A stretch of 64,000 nucleotides of DNA, from positions 1-64,000 of the forward strand of contig CANMXU010000024.1 in assembly GCA_947501935.1 (NCBI GenBank). The letters run 5' to 3'. This document shows, one piece after another, positions 45,841 through 54,064 of the stretch. The notes under the pieces are model-generated. The model searched no databases and was not told the DNA's origin. It worked only from the letters and a program-made list of their open reading frames with translations. The stretch's first letter is position 1; each line of letters starts with the position of its first letter. The position numbers and the translations under genes were made by a program. Source of the stretch: an uncultured Alteromonadaceae bacterium. Lineage in GTDB: Bacteria; Pseudomonadota; Gammaproteobacteria; Enterobacterales; Alteromonadaceae.

Positions 45841-47328
45841 ATGACCGTATTTTTAAAAAATGACATTTGTATTTCCGATACAACAACGACTTTAGATCGT
45901 TATTTCCAAAACTGTATTGGCTCATGTCATGCCTACTTAACCTTGCGTGAAGACTTTCGCAAACATGTGCGCACCGTGCAAAACGAGATTGGTTTTAACA
46001 ATTTGAGGTGTCATGGCATTTTTCATGATTGGGTTGGTGTATACCGAGAAGTTGACGGTAAACCGGTTTTTAACTTTCAAAATGTTAATAAAATTTATGA
46101 CTTTTTTCTTGAACAAGGCGTGAAGCCGTATGTTGAATTAAGCTTCATGCCTTCAGCTCTGGCCAGTAGTAGCGATACTATTTTTCATTATCAAGCCAAT
46201 ATAAGTCCTCCCAAAGATCATGGCTTATGGAGACAAATGATCACCGCCTTTGTTAAGCACTTGATCAATCGTTATGGCTTAGAAGAAGTTAAAACTTGGT
46301 ATTTTGAAGTTTGGAATGAACCTGATTTAAAAGGTCTTTTTTGGTCGGGCAGCCAAGCTGATTATTTTGAGTTATATCGTCACACAGCTTTGGCAATTAA
46401 AGCGATTGATGAGCAATTAAAAGTTGGTGGTCCATCAACGTCTAGAAACTTGTGGATTCAGGAGTTAATTGACTTTTGTACAGAGAATGACTTGCCTATC
46501 GATTTTATTTCAACCCATCATTATTGTGCTGATGCTGCGCTTGAAACAGGAAGTGATGTATTTAACTTAGAGTATCGTGGTCAAAAAGCGATGCTATCTG
46601 ACGTATTAACCGCTGTTAAACAAGTTAGAAATTCAAAATTTTCAAAAGCTGAAGTGCATTACTCCGAGTGGAATGTATCACCTTGCCATGAAGATAAATA
46701 CGGCAAAGATTCAGAGTTTACCGCGGTGTTTTTATTGCAAACTTTAAAGGATTTAGCTGGTGTTGTTGATTCATATTCCTTTTGGTGTTTGTCGGATGTT
46801 TTTGAAGAAACAGGTCCTGGTAGCCAACCGTATTCAGGAAAATATGGCTTAATAAATATGCACGGTATTAAAAAATCTGTTTTTCATGCTTATAAATTTT
46901 TAAGTCAATTATACGACAATGTGCTTGCTAGCCCGAGCAACTCATCATGGGTAACTAGGTCTAAATCGGGCAATTTAAGGGTATTAAGTTGGAACTTTAA
47001 TGAACCATTAAGCGTTGATTTTAATGGTAATGATTACCTTCTTGATGAACTAAATAAAGATGAAAGCTTTGAGCTAAGCGATATTAATGGCCGTTATCGA
47101 GTTAAAGGCTATCGCGTTGATAAGTTTGTTGGCAATAGTTATCGCAATTGGCAAGCAATTGGCGCCCCTGAATACCTTACTAAGACTCAAGTCGATGAAT
47201 TAATAGCCAGCTCTGAACCTGAATTGTTTATAGACGAAGAAATAAGCTGTGATGGAATATTAGCTTTGCAACATTTACTAACACCATGTGCCATAGTTTT
47301 TTATGACATTGAAAAAGTAGCTGAGTAA
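45841..47328 (+). CDS. xynB: GH39 beta-xylosidase
   Basis: 495 residues from the ATG at 45841, which follows TGAGGTAGTT; the frame could open at 45748 without a ribosome site. The GH39 catalytic residues are E160 (FEVWNEPDLKG, acid/base) and E276 (HYSEWNVSP, nucleophile), almost the same numbers as the characterised Thermoanaerobacterium xylosidase (160 and 277). C-terminal beta domain present. No signal peptide, so it acts in the cytoplasm on imported xylo-oligosaccharides. The GPH symporter gene follows after 41 bases. Confidence 0.92.
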   Translation: MTVFLKNDICISDTTTTLDRYFQNCIGSCHAYLTLREDFRKHVRTVQNEIGFNNLRCHGIFHDWVGVYREVDGKPVFNFQNVNKIYDFFLEQGVKPYVELSFMPSALASSSDTIFHYQANISPPKDHGLWRQMITAFVKHLINRYGLEEVKTWYFEVWNEPDLKGLFWSGSQADYFELYRHTALAIKAIDEQLKVGGPSTSRNLWIQELIDFCTENDLPIDFISTHHYCADAALETGSDVFNLEYRGQKAMLSDVLTAVKQVRNSKFSKAEVHYSEWNVSPCHEDKYGKDSEFTAVFLLQTLKDLAGVVDSYSFWCLSDVFEETGPGSQPYSGKYGLINMHGIKKSVFHAYKFLSQLYDNVLASPSNSSWVTRSKSGNLRVLSWNFNEPLSVDFNGNDYLLDELNKDESFELSDINGRYRVKGYRVDKFVGNSYRNWQAIGAPEYLTKTQVDELIASSEPELFIDEEISCDGILALQHLLTPCAIVFYDIEKVAE

Positions 47329-47369
47329 TTAATTCATAACTATCATCGTTTGCAAATAAGGTTTATATC

Positions 47370-48734
47370 ATGAGTCATCAGTCAAGCAAGCTATCGGTTA
47401 CTGAAAAAATAGGTTACGGCATGGGAGACGCGGCCAGTAATATAATCTTTCAAACGGTAATGACTTTTTTAGCTTTTTTCTATACCGATATATTTGGTAT
47501 TTCAGCTGCGGCTGTGGGCACTTTGTTTTTGTCGGTTAGGTTACTCGATGCTATAACAGATCCGCTTATGGGCTCATTGGCGGATAGAACCGAAACACGT
47601 TGGGGAAAATACCGCCCTTACTTATTATGGCTGTGTGTTCCGTATGCTTTGATATGCATCTTAACCTTTACTACGCCTGATTGGGGCGATAACGCTAAGC
47701 TGATATACGCCTTTGTCACCTACAGCTTATTAATGATCATGTACACAGCAATAAATATTCCCTATTGTGCTTTAGGCGGAGTGTTAACATCAGACTCAAA
47801 AGAACGAGTTTCCATACAATCATATCGCTTTGCTTTAGCCTCTATTGCCGGTATTTTCATTACCGCTTGTACCTTGCCTTTGGTTGATTACTTTGGTGCA
47901 GGAGATAAAGCGTTAGGTTACCAACTGACCATCACTTTCATGAGTGTTATTGGTATTGCTTTATTCTTAATTTGTTTTGCGACAACAAAAGAGCGTATTG
48001 CTGCTCCGAAAAGAGAAAAAGCATCAATTAAGCATGACCTGAAGCTTTTACTTAAAAATGACCAATGGATTGTCGTTGGGATTATTACTTTTATCGTGAT
48101 GTTTGCCGTTATTTTACGTGCAACAGTCTCGCTGTACTATGTTAATTACGTACTCGAACAGCCTTCACTTGCCACAGCTTTTGTAACGACAGGAATGGTT
48201 GGCATGTTTTTAGGCACATTGTTCGCAAAACCCATCACAGACAGGTTTTGTAAAGTGAGTGTTTATCGCTATACCACCTTGCTGATCGCCACTTTATGCT
48301 TTTGTTTATATTTCCTAAATCCAAGCTTTATTATTTTAGCGTTCGCTTTTCAATTTGCTATCGGCTTTTTGCAACAAATGACGACACCTATTATTTGGGT
48401 GATGATGACTGATACCGTTGATTATGGCGAATGGAAAACTGGTGAGCGTTTAACGGCATTTACTTTCTCTGGTTCATTGTTCATTTTGAAGCTTGGTATG
48501 TCTATCGCAGGAGCCGTAGCTGGTTGGATCTTAGCTTTTTATGGTTATCAAGGTGGCGAAACACAAACAGAAAGTGCCTTAAATGGTATTAACTTACTCT
48601 TTACAATTATCCCTGCTGTGGCCTCACTATTTGCTTTCTATCTGGTGAGTCATTATCGCTTGAATAAAAGGGAATTAGCACAAGTGCAAAGCGATATTTC
48701 GGCTTTACCAAAAATTCAAGAGGAGCTTAGTTAA
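47370..48734 (+). CDS. GPH-family glycoside/cation symporter
   Basis: 454 residues and twelve membrane segments, opening with LSVTEKIGYGMGDAASNIIFQ, the N-terminal signature of the MelB/XynP/XylP group, and the RLLDAITDPLMGSLADRTETRWGKYRPYLL loop with the cation-binding aspartates. It should import xylosides or related oligosaccharides, which fits the GH39 gene upstream. Its stop overlaps the next start (TAATG). The downstream Tat isomerase is thus coupled. Confidence 0.93.
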   Translation: MSHQSSKLSVTEKIGYGMGDAASNIIFQTVMTFLAFFYTDIFGISAAAVGTLFLSVRLLDAITDPLMGSLADRTETRWGKYRPYLLWLCVPYALICILTFTTPDWGDNAKLIYAFVTYSLLMIMYTAINIPYCALGGVLTSDSKERVSIQSYRFALASIAGIFITACTLPLVDYFGAGDKALGYQLTITFMSVIGIALFLICFATTKERIAAPKREKASIKHDLKLLLKNDQWIVVGIITFIVMFAVILRATVSLYYVNYVLEQPSLATAFVTTGMVGMFLGTLFAKPITDRFCKVSVYRYTTLLIATLCFCLYFLNPSFIILAFAFQFAIGFLQQMTTPIIWVMMTDTVDYGEWKTGERLTAFTFSGSLFILKLGMSIAGAVAGWILAFYGYQGGETQTESALNGINLLFTIIPAVASLFAFYLVSHYRLNKRELAQVQSDISALPKIQEELS

Positions 48735-49684
48735 TGCTTGTATCTATAATGTCTCGACGTCATGCCCTTAAATTGGCTTTAGCTGGTAGTGCTGCGCTAG
48801 CGGCTAATAAAGGCTTTGCTTCTATGATCAATGAAGCAAATAATTCGCAGAAAACTAACCTTTATAAAGAAAACTTAGGCGTACAGTTATATAGCATTCG
48901 TGAGCAGCTATTAAACAACGCTAATAGTGCTTTTGAGCAACTAGCAGGTATTGGTTATCAGCACGTTGAGTGGTTTGATGTAACAACCCTAGACAAACAG
49001 GCTTCCTTGGCTCAAAAACAAGGCTTATCTATTAGTAGTGCTCATGTTTTATCTCCCTATATTACGGGAAATAAATTGATGCAAGCGGCGATACCTAGTG
49101 ATTTAAATAGTCCAGAGAAACTAATCGAAAAGTTAAATAATCATGGCATTAAAAACTTAGTTTTGTCTTATCTTTTTGAAGATGAACGCCAACACATTGA
49201 CCAGTATAAATACTTAAGTGAACGATTAAACCATGTGGGCGAATTATGCCAAACAGCGGGGATTCAGTTTTGTTATCACAATCATGAGTTTGAGTTTGAA
49301 TTACTTAATGGTCAACGACCTTTTGACCTGTTACTGGATGAGCTTGACCACAATAATGTTAAGTTTGAACTTGATGTTTTTTGGGTGAAATATGCAGGGC
49401 TTGAACCTGATATATTGATCTCCCAATTAGGTAAACGTTGTGCATTGCTACACCTAAAAGACCTGAAAAGTATGCCTTTAACTAATCAAATCCATTCCAC
49501 TCCTGCCGATGAAGCGCTGTTTAAACCTATAGGCTCGGGCATTATTGATTTTGGCAAAGTATTAACGGCAGCACAAAAGGTCGGAGTGGATAAGGTCTTT
49601 GTAGAACAAGACCATAATACGGGCCATATCTTTGAAGACCTTAAAAGCAGTTTTAATTATTTACAAACCTTGAATACCAAATAA
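48734..49684 (+). CDS. Tat-exported TIM-barrel sugar isomerase/epimerase-like protein
   Basis: 316 residues. The N-terminus has a twin-arginine signal (MSRRHALKLALAG) and a cleavage site near GFAS. The ATG at 48734 is preceded by GAGGAG; an inner ATG at 48749 starts directly at MSRR. AP2 barrel with metal residues in CYHNHEFEFE, FELDVFWVKYAG, LLHLKDLK and VFVEQDHNTG. Export of an AP2 barrel protein is known in oxidative glycan gene sets and suggests it acts on the product of the periplasmic GMC dehydrogenase. Exact reaction unknown. Confidence 0.85.
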   Translation: MLVSIMSRRHALKLALAGSAALAANKGFASMINEANNSQKTNLYKENLGVQLYSIREQLLNNANSAFEQLAGIGYQHVEWFDVTTLDKQASLAQKQGLSISSAHVLSPYITGNKLMQAAIPSDLNSPEKLIEKLNNHGIKNLVLSYLFEDERQHIDQYKYLSERLNHVGELCQTAGIQFCYHNHEFEFELLNGQRPFDLLLDELDHNNVKFELDVFWVKYAGLEPDILISQLGKRCALLHLKDLKSMPLTNQIHSTPADEALFKPIGSGIIDFGKVLTAAQKVGVDKVFVEQDHNTGHIFEDLKSSFNYLQTLNTK

Positions 49685-49689
49685 GGGCC

Positions 49690-50763
49690 ATGTTCATGTT
49701 TAAGTTGAAATCCTATATTCAAATTTTCTTAGTGCCATATTTATTACTCATTAGTGCCTGTAGTGAACAAAGAAATACTGAAAGTCATACCAAAAGCAAT
49801 ACTGAAAATATGGTTGCTAATGTAGCAGAATCGACAAAAGTTAGCCAAGCAACCAAAATACTTTATATAACAAGTGTTGGTTGGTTTCATGATTATCAAC
49901 AACAAATTGCAACACTTAGTGGCGGTATTAATCAATACCTTAATGCTGATATTGACGTTATTGTTGGCGATGTAGAAAAACTGAAAACAACTGATTTCTC
50001 TAAAGGTTATGATCTACTTATTTATAATTTTTGTCATGCAGCGCAAAGAGATGAAGATTTAGTGCAAAGCTTAATATCTCCTGTTACTGATAAAGGTTTA
50101 CCCTTGATTGCTCTACATTGTGCGATGCACTCTTTTCAGTTTGATTCAAAGTGGCCAGAGTTTTTAGGTTTACACACCTTACGACACGAAAAACAACGGA
50201 GCATGGCAGTTGAAAAAGTAGGTGAACATGTGTTGGTACAAGATTTTCCTGACAGCTGGAATTTAGCTAGCGATGAACTTTATATTACGCTAAGCCAAAA
50301 TGAAAACACGACCCCACTGCTACATAGTTACGGTATTGAAACTAAAAAGCATCATACCCAAGCTTGGATTTATCAATCAGGACAAGGGCAAATTATTGGC
50401 ACCACGTTAGGCCATAATGAATCAACGCTAAGTAATAACTATTTTCAACGCTTCTTTGCAAATAGCATTCAATATTTACTCGGCCAAGAGTTAACGACTA
50501 AGGCCGAACAATCCGTTTTTTCTACAGTGAATATATTATCTAAAAACGTTAGCTATCCCGACAAAGCTGAAAAACAGTGTGTTATCCATAATATGTTCGC
50601 TATCGGTGGTGAGAAAGTAAAGGCCTGTGTAGCACAAAAATGTACTGATGCTTCAACCGTGCCTGAGTGCACAACCCAATGTCAGCAAGAAAATCCTTGG
50701 CCTGTTCCTGAAACATTAAGAGAGGCATGTCAGAACAATGAGCTTACCGTCCCCAACTTATAA
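49690..50763 (+). CDS. ThuA-domain lipoprotein
   Basis: 357 residues with a lipoprotein signal (LLLISAC, Cys near 24). Residues about 55-270 form a ThuA domain (class-I glutamine amidotransferase-like fold): ILYITSVGWFHDYQQQI, DLLIYNFCHAAQRDEDLV, LIALHCAMHSFQF and GQIIGTTLGHNES. The last 80 residues are Cys-rich (six cysteines, no CxxCH heme motif), which is unusual. ThuA is linked to metabolism of 3-keto-trehalose and similar sugars, but its reaction is not settled. It lies between the Tat isomerase and the GH-A lipoprotein with gaps of 5 and 25 bases. Confidence 0.85.
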   Translation: MFMFKLKSYIQIFLVPYLLLISACSEQRNTESHTKSNTENMVANVAESTKVSQATKILYITSVGWFHDYQQQIATLSGGINQYLNADIDVIVGDVEKLKTTDFSKGYDLLIYNFCHAAQRDEDLVQSLISPVTDKGLPLIALHCAMHSFQFDSKWPEFLGLHTLRHEKQRSMAVEKVGEHVLVQDFPDSWNLASDELYITLSQNENTTPLLHSYGIETKKHHTQAWIYQSGQGQIIGTTLGHNESTLSNNYFQRFFANSIQYLLGQELTTKAEQSVFSTVNILSKNVSYPDKAEKQCVIHNMFAIGGEKVKACVAQKCTDASTVPECTTQCQQENPWPVPETLREACQNNELTVPNL

Positions 50764-50788
50764 AAATATTTTCAATGAGGAGTTTAAG

Positions 50789-52969
50789 ATGACCCGAAAT
50801 TTTTTCAAAACCCTAGCGACAAGTTTTACTTGTGCGCTGATGCTCTCAGCTTGTGCTGATAAGAAGCACAATGGAGACGAAATTGTTGTTAAAAAAACAA
50901 TTGCTGCAGCCAAAGTTAATGTAATTAATGATATAACCTGGGATGATTTCCAAGCTTATGGTTGTCAAGTTGAACGTTTACAAAGCAATCAAATTAAAAT
51001 AAAAATTGCGGCACAACCTTGCACCTTGATGTTAATGAGCGACAAACTAAGTCAGTTAACCAGTGATAAATGGTTATCCTTTATGCGTCATAGTGATGGA
51101 AAGAAAGTAATAGGTGCGACCATGCTTTTTTGGTCGAAAAACAATAAAGGTCAAAGACCCGATTTAACGTTAACCGATGGACTATTTCCTGAACTATCTT
51201 CTCGAAGAGCTATCCCGTTAACAATATTAGCCGAAGGGCGTGGAACACCGAAAACACCAGGCTCTTTAATCGCTTTTGCCTTTGGCAGTGGTGTTCACCT
51301 TGATGAATGGGCAAGGTTTGCCGTTTCTATAAGCAACCTTTATGGTGGTGAGCAAACAGTTATTTTAGACGAATTCATGTTTACTGATGCAGAGCCTGAT
51401 TACCCCATTAGTGACAAAGTGATTATAGATGAGATTGGTCAGTGGAAAGCTGTTGATTTTAAAGACAAGCTTGCTGATGCTGACGATATGGCTCAATATT
51501 TACAGGCCGCGGCTAGTAAAGCGGTACCTGAACGTGAAACTGATACCTTAAGTCACTTTGGCGGGATTAAATCGAAAAAATACGATGCTACTGGATATTT
51601 TCGCACCCAGTTTGATGATGACCGTTGGTTTCTTGTTGACCCTCAAGGCTATGCTTTTTACAGTATAGGTATTGATATTATTGGCGCTGGAGTTGGTGGC
51701 AATATTGATGGCATTAAAGGCTTGCATGAGTGGTTACCAAATGAAGATGACCCTACCTATAAAAAAGCATGGATTAAGGCTGATTACATTCAAGATATCC
51801 GTTCAAAAACAGGGCACTCGAGTGCTAACTTATTTGACTTTGGTACGGCAAATTTAATTAGAACCTTTGGTGAAAACTGGCACCAAAAATGGAGCGATAT
51901 TACCGCGCGTCGTTTAATTGAATGGAATGTAAATACAGTGGGTAATTGGTCTGATATGGACTTTGCTCGCAGTAGTAAAACACCTTATGTAATGCCGATG
52001 GAAAAATTTCCAGTAACAGCTAAGCGTATATTTAGAGACTTTCCAGACGTGTTTAGCGAAGAGTATGCCAATAAATCTAAAGCTTTTGCACAGCAACTAG
52101 AAACCTACAAAAATGACCCTTATCTTATTGGTTATTTTATGAATAACGAGCCTGGCTGGGCCTATATTCCAACCATTAACTTAGCTGAGGAGCTACTGGC
52201 TAAAGGCGATGGTTATACTTCTAAAAATAAATTGATCGAGTTTTTAAAACAACAATATAACAATGATATCTTGGCTTTTAATAAAGCGTGGGCTAGTAAA
52301 TTTACTGACTTTAGTGACTTAAATACACCAATTAGACGTGCGGCTGAATTATCTGAAACGGCGGCAAGTGACTTACTGGCTTTCTCAACTAAGTTACTTG
52401 AAGAATACATTCGTGTCCCTGTAGCAGCTACTAAGAAAGTCGATCCTAACCATTTGAATATGGGCATGCGCTGGGCATCGAGTGCTTTAAAGCAAAAGTG
52501 GCGCTTTGCCGGTAGCCAGTATTTAGACGTATTTTCGATGAATAACTACACTGACGACCCGACCACGCGTCTAGATATTGCGGCAGAAATGTCAGACGGC
52601 TTGCCAATTTTAATTGGTGAATTTCATCATGGTTCAATGGAGGCCGGCCATCCAAGTTATGGAGCTCGTTGGACGAAAACAGAAGCACAAAGAGCTATTG
52701 CTTACCAATATTATGCTGAAAAAGCGGCAGCACATCCTAATAGTATTGGTATACATTACTTCGCTTATAATGATGATCCAGTACTAGGTAGATTTGATGG
52801 TGAAAACTTCCATCATGGCTTTGTTACGACCGCTCATAAACCCTATAGCGATTTTATCGAAGGCTATAAAAAAGCTAATGAAGGCCTTTATGATGTCTTA
52901 CTTAAAAAACGTGAGCCAATAGAGAAGTATCCTGATGATATGGTTAAATCATTTAACATGAGTTTTTAA
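50789..52969 (+). CDS. Clan GH-A glycoside hydrolase lipoprotein, agarase-like
   Basis: 726 residues from the ATG at 50789 after GAGGAG; a frame opening at 50738 overlaps the ThuA gene and is rejected. Lipobox MLSAC near residue 20. The N-terminal ~250 residues are a beta-sandwich; the TIM barrel begins near ATGYFRTQFDDDRWFLVDPQGYAF and carries the likely acid/base glutamate in YFMNNEPGW and the nucleophile glutamate in LIGEFHHGS. The overall layout recalls GH50/GH86-type agarases, but the substrate is not certain. As a surface or periplasmic enzyme it would start glycan breakdown in this operon. Confidence 0.8.
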   Translation: MTRNFFKTLATSFTCALMLSACADKKHNGDEIVVKKTIAAAKVNVINDITWDDFQAYGCQVERLQSNQIKIKIAAQPCTLMLMSDKLSQLTSDKWLSFMRHSDGKKVIGATMLFWSKNNKGQRPDLTLTDGLFPELSSRRAIPLTILAEGRGTPKTPGSLIAFAFGSGVHLDEWARFAVSISNLYGGEQTVILDEFMFTDAEPDYPISDKVIIDEIGQWKAVDFKDKLADADDMAQYLQAAASKAVPERETDTLSHFGGIKSKKYDATGYFRTQFDDDRWFLVDPQGYAFYSIGIDIIGAGVGGNIDGIKGLHEWLPNEDDPTYKKAWIKADYIQDIRSKTGHSSANLFDFGTANLIRTFGENWHQKWSDITARRLIEWNVNTVGNWSDMDFARSSKTPYVMPMEKFPVTAKRIFRDFPDVFSEEYANKSKAFAQQLETYKNDPYLIGYFMNNEPGWAYIPTINLAEELLAKGDGYTSKNKLIEFLKQQYNNDILAFNKAWASKFTDFSDLNTPIRRAAELSETAASDLLAFSTKLLEEYIRVPVAATKKVDPNHLNMGMRWASSALKQKWRFAGSQYLDVFSMNNYTDDPTTRLDIAAEMSDGLPILIGEFHHGSMEAGHPSYGARWTKTEAQRAIAYQYYAEKAAAHPNSIGIHYFAYNDDPVLGRFDGENFHHGFVTTAHKPYSDFIEGYKKANEGLYDVLLKKREPIEKYPDDMVKSFNMSF

Positions 52970-52992
52970 CAAATAATAGTTCTTATATTAAT

Positions 52993-53023
52993 AAGCCGGT
53001 TACCAATATAACCGGCTTTTTTT
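52993..53023 (+). terminator. Rho-independent terminator closing the plus-strand sugar operon
   Basis: Stem AAGCCGGTTA/TAACCGGCTT (52993-53002 with 53009-53018), 6-base loop, then a run of T. It follows the GH-A gene. Confidence 0.9.
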
Positions 53024-53085
53024 ATTTACTGCTAAAAATAAATATATAGGACTAAACCACTATTCATGAAATAGGTATTGACGTT

Positions 53086-53982
53086 ATGTTTTATCGGTTA
53101 TTTTATTGTTTGATTTTTGTAACATCGTTATTTATAAGTGCTTGTTCTCCCTTATCAGGACAAGGGCAGTCATTTAATTCAGGAGGTGTGAAAATACAAT
53201 ACCACGAAGCTGGCGAAGGACCCCCTTTGTTTTTGTTGCACGGTTTTGCGCTGGATGGAAAAATGCAGTGGCGGGGAGTTGTTAGTGAGCTAACTAACAA
53301 CTATCGAGTTATCGTTCCTGATCATCGAGGGCATGGAGGAAGTGACAAACCCAAAGGCAAAGAACATTATGGTCGCCATATGGTTGATGATGTTATTCGC
53401 CTTATGGATCACCTTGAAATTAAGCGAGCTCGTATAGCTGGTATGTCCATGGGCGGCTTTATAACTGTTGCTGTTGCGGCCATTTATCCCGAACGCATTA
53501 GCTGTGGTTTTGTTGGTGCTGCAGGCTGGGTCGATCCTATGACGGAGCCAGTGTTTGATGAAGAGGTCGCACTAGCATTTGAAAGAGGCGAGGGGTTTGA
53601 CCGTTTGAACCAAATGCTTAATCCGGAAAATGATCCTGAGGCTGGCGGCGGTTGGTTGGGCAAATTATTTTTTAATCTGATGATAGGAGACCAAGACCCA
53701 ATGGTATTGGCGAGTGTTTACCGGGGCATGGCGGATGTAGCTATTACCTCTGAAATGATCGCGTCCAGCCCAGTAGAATTACTTACGGTGATTGGTGATA
53801 AAGACGGTCTGTTACCACGGGCGCATGCACTAGATGCAATATCAGCTAAACATAACCTCATCATCGTAAAAAATAAAGACCATGGTTCGATAGGAACTGC
53901 TGATGAATTTGATACTGCTATGCAACTATTTCTGGCAAACGAGACGGCCTGTGGTACAACTTCTTTAAAGGACGATAAATAA
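53086..53982 (+). CDS. Alpha/beta-hydrolase lipoprotein
   Basis: 298 residues with a lipobox FISAC (lipidated C20). The alpha/beta-hydrolase signs are LFLLHGFALDG (oxyanion loop), the nucleophile S121 in GMSMGG, an acid in VIGDKDGLLP and the histidine in KNKDHGSIG. Length and the VPDHRGHGGSDKP segment fit the esterase/haloperoxidase-like group. It could be an ester-removing enzyme for acetylated sugars, though lipidated hydrolases of this type have other roles. Its own terminator follows. Confidence 0.87.
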   Translation: MFYRLFYCLIFVTSLFISACSPLSGQGQSFNSGGVKIQYHEAGEGPPLFLLHGFALDGKMQWRGVVSELTNNYRVIVPDHRGHGGSDKPKGKEHYGRHMVDDVIRLMDHLEIKRARIAGMSMGGFITVAVAAIYPERISCGFVGAAGWVDPMTEPVFDEEVALAFERGEGFDRLNQMLNPENDPEAGGGWLGKLFFNLMIGDQDPMVLASVYRGMADVAITSEMIASSPVELLTVIGDKDGLLPRAHALDAISAKHNLIIVKNKDHGSIGTADEFDTAMQLFLANETACGTTSLKDDK

Positions 53983-54003
53983 TTTTATTCTCAATGGGGA
54001 ACA

Positions 54004-54034
54004 AAAAATGGGCTCGTGTGCCCATTTTTAATTT
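54004..54034. terminator. Bidirectional terminator between the convergent hydrolase and GH43 genes
   Basis: AAAAATGGGC/GCCCATTTTT (54004-54013 with 54020-54029), loop TCGTGT. A-run and T-run on the two sides allow it to stop both converging transcripts. Confidence 0.88.
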
Positions 54035-54064
54035 TATAAACTAGTTTAACGTTTAACTAAAAAC

